In this document: in pieces, positions 23,820 to 31,500 of the stretch
Layout: each line of letters begins with the position of its first letter
How positions within the stretch are numbered: position 1 is the stretch's first letter
Assembly (NCBI GenBank): GCA_963795555.1
Contig: CAWCHZ010000002.1
Coordinates: forward strand, 1,612,001-1,676,000
DNA length: 64,000 bases
Reading direction: 5' to 3'
From: CAWCHZ01 sp963795555
GTDB taxonomy: Bacteria; Actinomycetota; Thermoleophilia; Solirubrobacterales; Solirubrobacteraceae
The notes under the pieces: model-generated
Seen by the model: only the letters and a program-made list of their open reading frames with translations
The model's database searches: none
Told to the model about the DNA's origin: nothing
Position numbers and translations under genes: made by a program

Positions 23820-24143
23820 GTGAACACTCAGCCCAAAGGCCAAGCAGCAAGCCCCCAGTCCACAGGGCCGACAAAGATCACGATCACACAGCGCGTCAGG
23901 CGACTGTGGCGCAGCGGCGAGCAGCGCTCGGACCGCCCAGCGCCGGACATCGGTTGGGAGCGCCGGCTGGAGACGCTCGAGGCGCGCACGGAGCATCTCG
24001 AGTTGGTGCTCGAAGGACTCCAGGATGCCGTCCATCGCCGCGCGGTCCGCGAAGACGAGAGCATCGGCGAGTTGCGCAGGCGCACGGAACCCGACCAGAT
24101 CGCGCGTGACCTCAGCCGCAACGCTCGAACGCGAGGATTGTGA
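23820..24143 (+). CDS. Small coiled-coil protein of unknown function
   Basis: A 107-residue polar protein starting at a GTG with GGGAGG about ten bases upstream. Residues ~45-75 (WERRLETLEARTEHLELVLEGLQDAVHRR) form a heptad-like coiled coil; the rest is charged and probably disordered. Its end overlaps the next small gene. No family recognised; a scaffold or phasin-like role is only a guess. Confidence 0.6.
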   Translation: MNTQPKGQAASPQSTGPTKITITQRVRRLWRSGEQRSDRPAPDIGWERRLETLEARTEHLELVLEGLQDAVHRRAVREDESIGELRRRTEPDQIARDLSRNARTRGL

Positions 24144-24346
24144 TGGCCGGTTCGCCGCGGATCGAGGACCTGCGGGCCGAGGCTCGCTACCACCGGGAGC
24201 GATATGACCTCTACCGCGCGAAGATGTATGCCCAGCGCCCCACCACAATGAGACGGCTCAGGGAGCTCGAACGGGCCCATCAAGGTTCCGAGGCCCGCCT
24301 CCGTCGAGCCGAGCGAGAGCGGGCCTCACACGACCACGAAGAATAA
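24140..24346 (+). CDS. Small charged helical protein
   Basis: A 68-residue very charged protein (RIEDLRAEARYHRERYDLYRAKMY...MRRLRELERAHQGSEARLRRAERERAS), almost entirely helical. GTG at 24140 overlaps the preceding stop; ATG at 24143 is an alternative. The coupling to the coiled-coil gene suggests they work together. No family recognised. Confidence 0.55.
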   Translation: MMAGSPRIEDLRAEARYHRERYDLYRAKMYAQRPTTMRRLRELERAHQGSEARLRRAERERASHDHEE

Positions 24347-24351
24347 ATCCC

Positions 24352-24368
24352 TCGGCCTGAAAGGCCGG
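24352..24368. terminator. Hairpin between the small-protein genes and tRNA-Asp
   Basis: CGGCCT and AGGCCG pair around a GAA loop. Read on the minus strand it is followed by a T-rich stretch (GATTTATTCTT), so it fits best as the tRNA-Asp terminator; it may also end the plus-strand gene pair. Confidence 0.6.
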
Positions 24369-24388
24369 TGGAAAGACGGCGCACAGAA

Positions 24389-24462
24389 CGGGAGCGACGG
24401 GACTCGAACCCGCGACCTCCGGCGTGACAGGCCGGCGCTCTAACCGACTGAGCTACGCCCCC
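24389..24462 (-). tRNA. tRNA-Asp (GTC)
   Basis: A complete 74-nt cloverleaf: acceptor GGGGGCG pairs with CGCTCCC (one G-U), D-arm AGCTCAGTCGGTTAGAGC, anticodon arm CCGGC-CTGTCAC-GCCGG with anticodon GTC, and T-arm GCGGGTTCGAGTCCCG. Discriminator base G73 is the aspartate identity base. CCA is not encoded. Confidence 0.96.
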
Positions 24463-24586
24463 AGGCCTCCCAGTATCGCACGCGACCGGCGAGCGAGAGC
24501 CCTGGCCAAGGGAGCCGAATTGGGGCCGGCGCGAGGGGGCCGGGAGCCCGGCTCGGCGACGCTGGCCCAGGGCGTACGCTTGGCGC

Positions 24587-26266
24587 ATGGGGCATGGGGC
24601 GACCGACACCCGCGCGTCCACCCGCGCCGCGAGCGGCGGCCGGCCGGCCGGACGCGTGCCAGTCCCTGCGATCGAGCCTCGGCCCACGCCGCGATCGACG
24701 GCACCCACGCCGCGATCGGCCGCACGAGCTCACGCTGCCCTGGCCGTGATGGTCTTCGTCGTCGGCGCGGCGAGCCTGGGCACGGAGATCGCCGCCGCGC
24801 GGCTGCTCGCCCCCTACTTCGGCGCTTCGACGATCGTCTGGGCGAACACGATCGCCACCGTCCTGCTGGCGCTCAGCATCGGCTATGCGCTCGGCGGGCG
24901 CGTCGCGGATCGCCATCCCAGCATGCGCGCGCTGGCGACGATCGTGCTTGTGGCGAGCGTGCTGCTCGCGCTCGTGCCCTATGTCGCGCCGCCGTTCCTC
25001 AATGGCGCCAGCGGCGCGTTCAAGACGCTCTCAGCCCAGCAGTTCCTCGGCTCGCTGGCCGCGGTGCTCGTCCTCTGCGCCGTTCCACTCGTGCTGATGG
25101 GCGCTGTCGCGCCGTTCGCGCTGCGCCTGGCCGTGCCCAGCGTCGATCGCTCCGGCCGAACCGCCGGGCGCCTGTCGGCCACCTCGACGATCGGAGCGCT
25201 GACCGGCACGTTCCTGTCCGCGCTGCTGCTGATCCCGCTGATCGGCACGCGCCGGACGTTCGTGGCCTTCGCGCTCGCGCTCGCGCTGGTGGCGATGCCG
25301 CATCTCGCGCGGCGCACTGGAGGTGTCCCGGCGCGGCTCCTGGTCGGCTTCCCAACGCTGCTCGCGGTCGGCGTCCCAGGTCTGCTGGCGGCGCTTCTCG
25401 TCGTCGCGCCCGCACACGCCACGACGACGGCCGACGGGCGCGTGCTGTTCGAGACCGACACCGTCTACCAGCACGTCCGCGTGATCCAGACGCCCAGCGG
25501 AGAACGCTGGCTGGAGCTCAACGAGGGTCATGCGATCCACTCGCTCTGGCGCCCGCACAGCTTCCTGACCAACAACTACTGGGACGATCCGCTCGTCCTG
25601 CCGCTCGCGACGGGACACGGGCCGCCACGGCGCCTGGCGATCCTCGGCGACGCGGCAGGCACGATCGCGCGTGCCTACGGCCACTTCTTCCCGCGGACAT
25701 GGATCGACGCGGTCGAGATCGACGGCGTCCTGACACAGATCGGGCGGCGCTGGTTCGGACTGGGCGGGCCGCGCCTGCACACGATCACCGCCGACGCAAG
25801 GCCGTTCCTGCGCCAGTCCGGCCCCAGCTACGACGCGATTGTCGTCGACGCCTACCGCCAGCCCTACATTCCCTTCTACCTCACGACGCGCGAGTTCTTC
25901 ACGGAGGCGCGCCGGCGTCTTGCGGATCGCGGCGTGGTGATCGTCAACGTCGGCCATCCACCGGGCAGCGATCAGCTCGAGCACGTCATCGCCGCGACGT
26001 TGCGAGCCGTGTTCCCACACGTCGCGCGCGACCAGGTCGACGCCACCAACGTGCTGGAGGTCGCCAGTCGACAGCCGCTTGACGCCACCGACATCGCCGG
26101 ATCCGCGACGAGCCTCCCGGCGCAGCTGAGGACGCTGGCGCTGACGGTCGCAGCCCGACTCGGTCCGGCGCCACGCGGCGGACAGGTCTATACCGATGAC
26201 CGGGCGCCGGTGGAGTGGCTGGTCGACAGCACGCTGTTCAGCTATGCCATGCAGGGCCGCCGCTAA
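24587..26266 (+). CDS. Fused membrane protein / spermidine synthase-like protein
   Basis: A 559-residue protein of the fused MFS/spermidine-synthase type. After a basic Pro-rich N-terminus come about seven hydrophobic segments (ALAVMVFVVGAASLGTEIAAARLLAPYFG, TIVWANTIATVLLALSIGYALGG, and others to ~280). The cytosolic C-terminal half is a SAM/dcSAM-binding Rossmann domain: RRLAILGDAAGTIARAY (motif I), IDAVEIDG, DARPFLRQSGPSYDAIVVDAYRQPYIPFYLTT. DAY replaces the usual catalytic DxxD/H, so true polyamine synthesis is uncertain. It heads the 24.6-30.2 kb run of same-strand genes. Confidence 0.87.
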   Translation: MGHGATDTRASTRAASGGRPAGRVPVPAIEPRPTPRSTAPTPRSAARAHAALAVMVFVVGAASLGTEIAAARLLAPYFGASTIVWANTIATVLLALSIGYALGGRVADRHPSMRALATIVLVASVLLALVPYVAPPFLNGASGAFKTLSAQQFLGSLAAVLVLCAVPLVLMGAVAPFALRLAVPSVDRSGRTAGRLSATSTIGALTGTFLSALLLIPLIGTRRTFVAFALALALVAMPHLARRTGGVPARLLVGFPTLLAVGVPGLLAALLVVAPAHATTTADGRVLFETDTVYQHVRVIQTPSGERWLELNEGHAIHSLWRPHSFLTNNYWDDPLVLPLATGHGPPRRLAILGDAAGTIARAYGHFFPRTWIDAVEIDGVLTQIGRRWFGLGGPRLHTITADARPFLRQSGPSYDAIVVDAYRQPYIPFYLTTREFFTEARRRLADRGVVIVNVGHPPGSDQLEHVIAATLRAVFPHVARDQVDATNVLEVASRQPLDATDIAGSATSLPAQLRTLALTVAARLGPAPRGGQVYTDDRAPVEWLVDSTLFSYAMQGRR

Positions 26267-26314
26267 CGAAGCCCTCAGCGTGACGTAACAACAGCTAACG
26301 GAGCCGCCGGAAGC

Positions 26315-27070
26315 ATGGTGGAGGTGCCACCCTCCAACCTGCCGGCCGATCCGTGGCCGCTGGCCGCGGCCGAGCGACCGCTGTTGCCCGGCCTGTCGAT
26401 CGTGCTGCCGTGCTTCGATGAGCAGGACAATGTCGAGCGCGCCACCGACCAGGCGCTCGACGCCGCTCGACGCGTGACCGACCGCTTCGAGGTGCTCGTG
26501 GTCGATGACGGCAGTCGCGACGCGACGGCGATCCGTGCCGCTCGGCTGGCCGCCAGCCAACGCGCCGTGCGACTGGTGATCCACACTGGCAACCGCGGCT
26601 ACGGGGCGGCGGCACGCACCGGCTTCCAGGCGGCACGGATGCCGTGGGTGATGCTGACCGACGCCGATCTGCAGTTCGACCTCGCCGAGCTGGAAATGCT
26701 CGCCGCGCGGGCCAACGCAGCCGACCTGATCGTCGGCTACCGCTCGCGACATCCGACGAGCGGACATCACCGCGTCTTCGACCGCATCTCCAATCGGCTC
26801 GTGCACCGCTGCCGCATCGACGTGCGCGACGTCGGCTGTGGCTTCAAGCTGATCCGCCGGCGGGTGCTCGAGCGTCTGGCGCTGACCTCACAGGGCCGTG
26901 CGCTGCATACCGAGCTGCTGATCAAGGCGGTCCAGCACGGGGCCACGGTGACGGAGGTGGCGGTGCACCACCGTCCGCGCAGCTCTGGGCGCCGCGGCAC
27001 GCTTGCGCCACGGATGACGCTGCGCGAGCTCCGGGAGCTGCTGGCGCTGCGCGCTCAGCTGGGAAGCTGA
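26315..27070 (+). CDS. Family 2 glycosyltransferase (dolichol/polyprenyl-phosphate sugar synthase-like)
   Basis: A 251-residue GT2 enzyme: SIVLPCFDEQDNVERA at the N-terminus of the GT-A fold, VLVVDDGSRD (nucleotide-binding Asp-Asp), NRGYGAAARTGF, and MLTDADLQFDLAEL with the metal-binding DxD. No C-terminal membrane helices, so it resembles Dpm1/Ppm1-type transferases that load mannose or glucose on a polyprenyl phosphate at the inner face. The C-terminus is basic. It sits 48 bases after the spermidine-synthase-like gene and 33 before the response regulator. Confidence 0.88.
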   Translation: MVEVPPSNLPADPWPLAAAERPLLPGLSIVLPCFDEQDNVERATDQALDAARRVTDRFEVLVVDDGSRDATAIRAARLAASQRAVRLVIHTGNRGYGAAARTGFQAARMPWVMLTDADLQFDLAELEMLAARANAADLIVGYRSRHPTSGHHRVFDRISNRLVHRCRIDVRDVGCGFKLIRRRVLERLALTSQGRALHTELLIKAVQHGATVTEVAVHHRPRSSGRRGTLAPRMTLRELRELLALRAQLGS

Positions 27071-27103
27071 CCTCCAACGGACGCGGAAGCTAACCTCATT
27101 GGG

Positions 27104-27811
27104 ATGGTGACGACCGCCGAAGCGTCCCTCAACATCCTGGTCGTCGACGACGAGTCCGCCCTGCGTGAGACGGTGACCAAGTCGTTCACCCGCGAGGGTC
27201 ACCGCGTCACGAGCGTCGCCGACGGCCGCACGGCGATCGACCGCGCCAGCACGGACGCCTTCGACATCGTGCTGCTCGACGTCGCGCTGGGGCCCGGGCC
27301 CGACGGCTACGAGGTTTGCCGGACGCTGCGAGCGCGCCGCAACGTCGTGCCGATCATCATGCTCACGGCGCTGGACAGCGAGGCCGACGCGGTCCTCGGT
27401 CTGGAGGCTGGCGCCGACGACTACGTCACCAAGCCCTTCGGCCTGGCGGAGCTGCGCAGCCGGATCCGCGCCGTGCTGCGCCGCGCGCGCTCGCGACCCT
27501 TCGGTGACGAGGCGCTCAGCGTCGGCCCGATCACGCTCGATCCGGTCAGTCGCGAGGTCACCATCCGCGGCGAGCCGGTGCGGCTGACCTTCTCGGAGTT
27601 CGAGCTGCTGCACCGTCTGATGATGGAGCCCGGCCGGCTGCTCAACCGCCAGGAGCTGCTGCGCGCGATCTGGGGCGACAGCGCCTATCGCGATCCGCGC
27701 GCGATCGACGTGCATGTGCGCCACCTGCGCGAGAAGCTCGAGGACCGCCCCGAGCAGCCGCAGCTGATCCTCACAGTGCGCGGCGCGGGCTATCGACTGC
27801 AGGCAGGATGA
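27104..27811 (+). CDS. OmpR/PhoB-family response regulator
   Basis: A 235-residue two-domain regulator. Receiver domain: acidic pair in VVDDE (15-16), phosphoacceptor Asp59 in VLLDV, conserved Lys110 in VTKPFG. The C-terminal winged helix (about 135-235) ends with RAIDVHVRHLREKLE..LILTVRGAGYRL, the OmpR signature. Its ATG follows a short gap after the GT2 gene, and its stop overlaps the sensor kinase start by four bases. Confidence 0.95.
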   Translation: MVTTAEASLNILVVDDESALRETVTKSFTREGHRVTSVADGRTAIDRASTDAFDIVLLDVALGPGPDGYEVCRTLRARRNVVPIIMLTALDSEADAVLGLEAGADDYVTKPFGLAELRSRIRAVLRRARSRPFGDEALSVGPITLDPVSREVTIRGEPVRLTFSEFELLHRLMMEPGRLLNRQELLRAIWGDSAYRDPRAIDVHVRHLREKLEDRPEQPQLILTVRGAGYRLQAG

Positions 27812-29391
27812 CCGCTGACGATAGGGGCAGCACGCGGCGGCTCGGTGGACGCGGCCGGCTGCCGGTGCTGAGCGCGCTGTGGGCACTGAGCGGGCTGCGC
27901 GGCAGGCTGATCGCCGCGCTGGTCGCGACGGCGGCGCTGACGCTGCTGATCGCCGCGCTGCTGGTGCTCGGGCCATTGCAGCATCGGCTGCGCCACCAGG
28001 AGGAGACCTCCCTGCTTGCGGCCGCCAAGGCGGCGATCCCCTCCTTCCGAGCGATCGACCCGATCCAGATCCGTCCCCACTCACCCGCGCTGGCGGCGGT
28101 GGCGCGCGCGCTGGCGCGGCGCATCGGCGGCACGGTCGCGATCCTCGACCAGAACGGTCAGGTCCTGTTCAGCACCGACCCCGATGCCGGTGGCGCCTTC
28201 GCCGAGGCGCAGCTAGCGATCAGCGTCAACCGACCGGTCCACAGGACCGTCGGCGGCAAGAGCGGCGAGGCGCGCGTCGGCGTGCCATTGCGGGTGGCAC
28301 GCGAGCAGCTGGCGATCTCCGTGCGCAAGCCGCTCAACGACGTCTTCGCCGCCGTCGCGGTCGTCAAGCGGGCCTTCGTGACGGCCGCGCTCGGGGGCCT
28401 GGCGGTCGCGGTCCTGCTGGGCTTCGGCCTTGGCTTCACGCTGCTGCGCCGGCTGCGGCGCCTGCGCGAGGCGACGGGGCTGGTGACCGCGCATGGGCCC
28501 GGCGTGGAGCTGGTGGAGGATCCAACGCACGACGAGATCGGCGATCTCTCGCGCGCCTTCGTGCGGATGCAGACCCGCCTCGCCGAGCAGGAGCAGGCGC
28601 GACGCGCTTTCGTCGCGACCGCCTCGCACGAGCTGCGCACGCCGATAGCCTCGCTGCAGGCCTTCCTGGAGCTGCTGCAGGACGAGCTGAGCGTCGAGCG
28701 CCCCGATCTCACCGACGTGCGCGAACATGCTCGCGGAGCACGGCTGCAGTCGCTGCGCCTGGCCGCGCTGGCAGCCGACCTGCTCGACCTGAGCCGCCTC
28801 GACGCACACGTGGAGCTGCGGCGGGAGCCGCTCGAGCTCGGCGAGCTCAGTCGCGCGGTGATCGCCGAGTTCATGCTGCGCGCCGCCGATCAAGGACATG
28901 AGATCCGTCTGGCGACGGGCGATCAGGCCACCTGGGCGACCGCCGATCCCGGGGCTGTCGCGCGGATCCTGCGGATCCTGCTGGACAACTCACTGCGCTA
29001 TGCCCCGCAGCGCAGCGAGGTGCTGGTGGAGCTGCGCGAGAGCGATGCCGGAGCCGTGCTGCGCGGGAGTCAGGCCGCAGTGGAGCTGCGCGTGAGCGAC
29101 CGCGGGCCCGGCGTGCCGGTGGACGAGCGCGAGCGCATCTTCGAGCGCTTTCAACGCGGCAGCCGCACCGCCGGCGAGGGTGGGTTTGGCCTCGGGCTGG
29201 CGATCGGTCGCGAGCTGGCCCGGCGCATGGATGGCGAGCTGCTGCTGCTGGATCACGACGCCGGCCAAGGCGCGTGCTTCTGTCTGCAGCTGCCGGCACT
29301 GCGACCACATGAGCGGGCCTCCGCCCAGCGCGACGGGGAGCAGCCCGAGCAGGTCACGGCCTCCGCCGCGCCCGCCGCAACAACGCGCTAG
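27808..29391 (+). CDS. Sensor histidine kinase
   Basis: A 527-residue inner-membrane sensor. Two transmembrane helices (about 30-58 and 190-215) flank an extracellular domain of ~130 residues. A HAMP segment (LRRLRRLREATGLVTAHGPG..DEIGDLSRAFVRM) leads to the H-box FVATASHELRTPIASLQAF with the phospho-histidine. ATP-binding boxes: ILLDNSLRYAP (N), VSDRGPGVPVDERERIFERFQRG (G1/F) and GGFGLGLAIGRELA (G2). It is translationally coupled to the response regulator, its evident partner. The signal is unknown. Confidence 0.94.
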   Translation: MTADDRGSTRRLGGRGRLPVLSALWALSGLRGRLIAALVATAALTLLIAALLVLGPLQHRLRHQEETSLLAAAKAAIPSFRAIDPIQIRPHSPALAAVARALARRIGGTVAILDQNGQVLFSTDPDAGGAFAEAQLAISVNRPVHRTVGGKSGEARVGVPLRVAREQLAISVRKPLNDVFAAVAVVKRAFVTAALGGLAVAVLLGFGLGFTLLRRLRRLREATGLVTAHGPGVELVEDPTHDEIGDLSRAFVRMQTRLAEQEQARRAFVATASHELRTPIASLQAFLELLQDELSVERPDLTDVREHARGARLQSLRLAALAADLLDLSRLDAHVELRREPLELGELSRAVIAEFMLRAADQGHEIRLATGDQATWATADPGAVARILRILLDNSLRYAPQRSEVLVELRESDAGAVLRGSQAAVELRVSDRGPGVPVDERERIFERFQRGSRTAGEGGFGLGLAIGRELARRMDGELLLLDHDAGQGACFCLQLPALRPHERASAQRDGEQPEQVTASAAPAATTR

Positions 29392-29401
29392 CGTCAAGCG
29401 C

Positions 29402-30205
29402 ATGGACAGTGGCGAGTTCGAGGCGATGCTGGCGGCCGACGAGGACCACTGGTGGTACCGCGGCCGACGGCGGATCGTGCGCAGCGAGCTCGATCGGCTC
29501 GCGCTGCCGGCAGGCGCGCTGATCCTCGATGCGGGCTGCGGCTCGGGACGGATGCTGGACGAGCTCGTCGACTACGGCCGCGTCGCGGGCATCGATGCCA
29601 GCCCGCGAGGCGTCGAGGCCGCGCGGGCACGCGGTCATGCGGACGTGCAGGTCGGCAGCGTCGATCAGCTGCCCTATCCCGACTCGCTGTTCGACCTCGT
29701 GACCAGCCTCGATGTGATCGAGCACGTCCACCACGACGAACGTGCGCTGCGTGAGCTCTGGCGCGTCACGCGCCCGGGGGGATACCTGCTGGCGACGGTG
29801 CCGGCGTATCGCTGGCTCTGGTCCGCGCACGACGTCGTCAACCAGCATTACCGCCGCTATGGCGGCGCCGATCTGCGCGCGGTCGCGACCGGCGCCGGCT
29901 GGACGCCGCTGCGGATCACCCACTTCAATGCCCTGTTGCTGGCACCCGCGGCGATCGTGCGCCTGTGGCATCGGCACAGCGCGGCACCCGCCGGCTGCTC
30001 GGATCTCGCCCGGACCCCCGCGCGCCTCAACGACACGCTGGAGCTCGCGCTGCGCGCCGAGGCTCGCCTGCTGCGCACCGGCGCGCGAATCCCGATCGGC
30101 CTGTCGCTGCTGGGCGTATTCCAGAAATCCCTCTCCCCGGTGCCGGCGGCCGAGCCAGTGAGCTCCGTGGGACTGGCCACCGCGCAGCCCGTCCCGGGCC
30201 TGTGA
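29402..30205 (+). CDS. SAM-dependent class I methyltransferase
   Basis: A 267-residue methyltransferase with ILDAGCGSGRMLDEL (motif I), VAGIDASPRGVEAARARGH (motif II), SLFDLVTSLDVIEHVHHDERALREL and WRVTRPGGYLLATVPAY (motifs IV-VI). DEDHWWYRGRRRIVRSEL at the N-terminus is common in methyltransferases encoded beside GT2 enzymes in glycan loci. It begins ten bases after the histidine kinase. Substrate unknown; a lipid or glycan is likely given the GT2 neighbour. Confidence 0.88.
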   Translation: MDSGEFEAMLAADEDHWWYRGRRRIVRSELDRLALPAGALILDAGCGSGRMLDELVDYGRVAGIDASPRGVEAARARGHADVQVGSVDQLPYPDSLFDLVTSLDVIEHVHHDERALRELWRVTRPGGYLLATVPAYRWLWSAHDVVNQHYRRYGGADLRAVATGAGWTPLRITHFNALLLAPAAIVRLWHRHSAAPAGCSDLARTPARLNDTLELALRAEARLLRTGARIPIGLSLLGVFQKSLSPVPAAEPVSSVGLATAQPVPGL

Positions 30206-30217
30206 GAGCGGCCCCGC

Positions 30218-31480
30218 TCAGTTAGCGATAGGCGGTGGCGTGGCGGCCAGCCACGCGAACACGCTGACGGTCGCCGCGTGCACCTGCAACATCGTCGGAT
30301 CGGCCTGGTGCAGCGTGATCGCGCTGCCGTCCCAGGTGCCCGCGTAGAGCCCATCGGGATCCTGGGCGTCGGCAATCGCGCGCTGGGCGTTGTAGTAGGC
30401 GAGTGCGTACATCTGCGGGTTGCGGTCGAAGCTGTAGAGCTCAAGCAGCCAGCGCAGCCACTCCGCGTCGTACTGCGGGCCCATGTTGGCCTCGGGGGGA
30501 AAGTAGGCGGCCGCATCCTCGGCGACGCTGGCGGAGCGCCCGCAGTAGACCGGATCCCGCGTCGACCAGCACATGATCGCGTCGGCCGCGGCCATCGGCG
30601 ACTGCACGTAGTTCATCAACGTCGGTGAGCGGTCGCTGCGCGTGTACAGGCCCACGCTTGGATTCCACATGCGCTGCTGGCCCCAGCTGGTGAGGAGATC
30701 CTCGTAGCGGCGGTAGCGCGCCTGGTGCGTGATCGAGTAGAGCCGGGCGGCAAGCAGCGTCGCCGTCGCGAGCGACTCCGCCGCCTTCCAGTGGCGTGTC
30801 GTGTCCCACCAGACGCCCCCGTGGACGGGATCCCAGCCCGACCGCATGATGAAGGCCATCGTTCGCTGAGCCACGGTGACGTAGCGCGGATTCCCGGTCG
30901 CCCGGTAGGCGTCGAGGAACGCCAGCGCCCACCAGCCGTTGTCGTCGAACCAGGTCTGCACGTGCGGCCCGCGCCACCATGGCGCGGACGAGAAGCCGGC
31001 AACCGGCCGCAGGCGGGGGTTCCAGTACAGCAGCTGGGCGCGGTTCGCGAACAAGCTGACGGCGCGGCGGTTGGCGACGCTCGGATCGGCGATCGCGATC
31101 GCGTCGAGCGCCTCGAACAGCGGCACGATGCTCCAGAGCGTCGCCAGTGGCTGCGGGCCGTCGCTGGCGATGCGCTCGTCATACCAACCACGCGCGGGGT
31201 CCCACCAGGCCGCGCGCGCGGCGGCGACGCCGGTCTCGGCCAGCTGCAGGAACTGGGCGCGCGCGGCAACCAGCTGCCTGGTCGGTGGCAGCGCCGGTAT
31301 GTCAGCGATGTGGCCGCCGGCGCTCGCCGCACCCGCGCTGCCGGGGGATGCACCGGGGCCGGCCGCGCGCGCCGGCGTCGAGCCCAGCGCCGCGGCGCTC
31401 AGCAGCGCGACCGCGGCGAGCAGCGCAAGCGCGCAGCACAGCGCCCGGCTGGGGCCGGGCGCTGTGGTCAGGCGCTCCAT
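30218..31480 (-). CDS. Secreted glycoside hydrolase, GH76 (alpha-1,6-mannanase)-like
   Basis: A 420-residue exported protein with signal peptide (ALCCALALLAAVALLSAAALGSTPARA). The body is an (alpha/alpha)6-barrel type: VQTWFDDNGWWALAFLDAYRATG holds the Asp-Asp pair usual for GH76 catalytic residues, followed by GGVWWDTTRHWKAAESLATATLLAARLY and a late LRWLLELY block. GH76 enzymes cut alpha-1,6-mannan. It starts 20 bases after the NlpC-like gene and so lies in the same riboswitch-controlled unit; a role in trimming cell-wall or lipomannan glycans is inferred. Confidence 0.8.
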   Translation of the reverse strand: MERLTTAPGPSRALCCALALLAAVALLSAAALGSTPARAAGPGASPGSAGAASAGGHIADIPALPPTRQLVAARAQFLQLAETGVAAARAAWWDPARGWYDERIASDGPQPLATLWSIVPLFEALDAIAIADPSVANRRAVSLFANRAQLLYWNPRLRPVAGFSSAPWWRGPHVQTWFDDNGWWALAFLDAYRATGNPRYVTVAQRTMAFIMRSGWDPVHGGVWWDTTRHWKAAESLATATLLAARLYSITHQARYRRYEDLLTSWGQQRMWNPSVGLYTRSDRSPTLMNYVQSPMAAADAIMCWSTRDPVYCGRSASVAEDAAAYFPPEANMGPQYDAEWLRWLLELYSFDRNPQMYALAYYNAQRAIADAQDPDGLYAGTWDGSAITLHQADPTMLQVHAATVSVFAWLAATPPPIAN

Positions 31481-31500
31481 CGCCTGCGGGTGCGGACGTT

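Noticed and set aside
24389..24462. tRNA-Val (GAC) read on the plus strand, or an integration site with an element
   Set aside because: The cloverleaf folds only on the minus strand with anticodon GTC, and no integrase or repeated tRNA 3' end is found nearby.
25031..26806. 591-residue minus-strand open frame
   Set aside because: Arg/Gln/His-rich complement of the spermidine-synthase-like and GT2 genes; no motif and no ribosome site.
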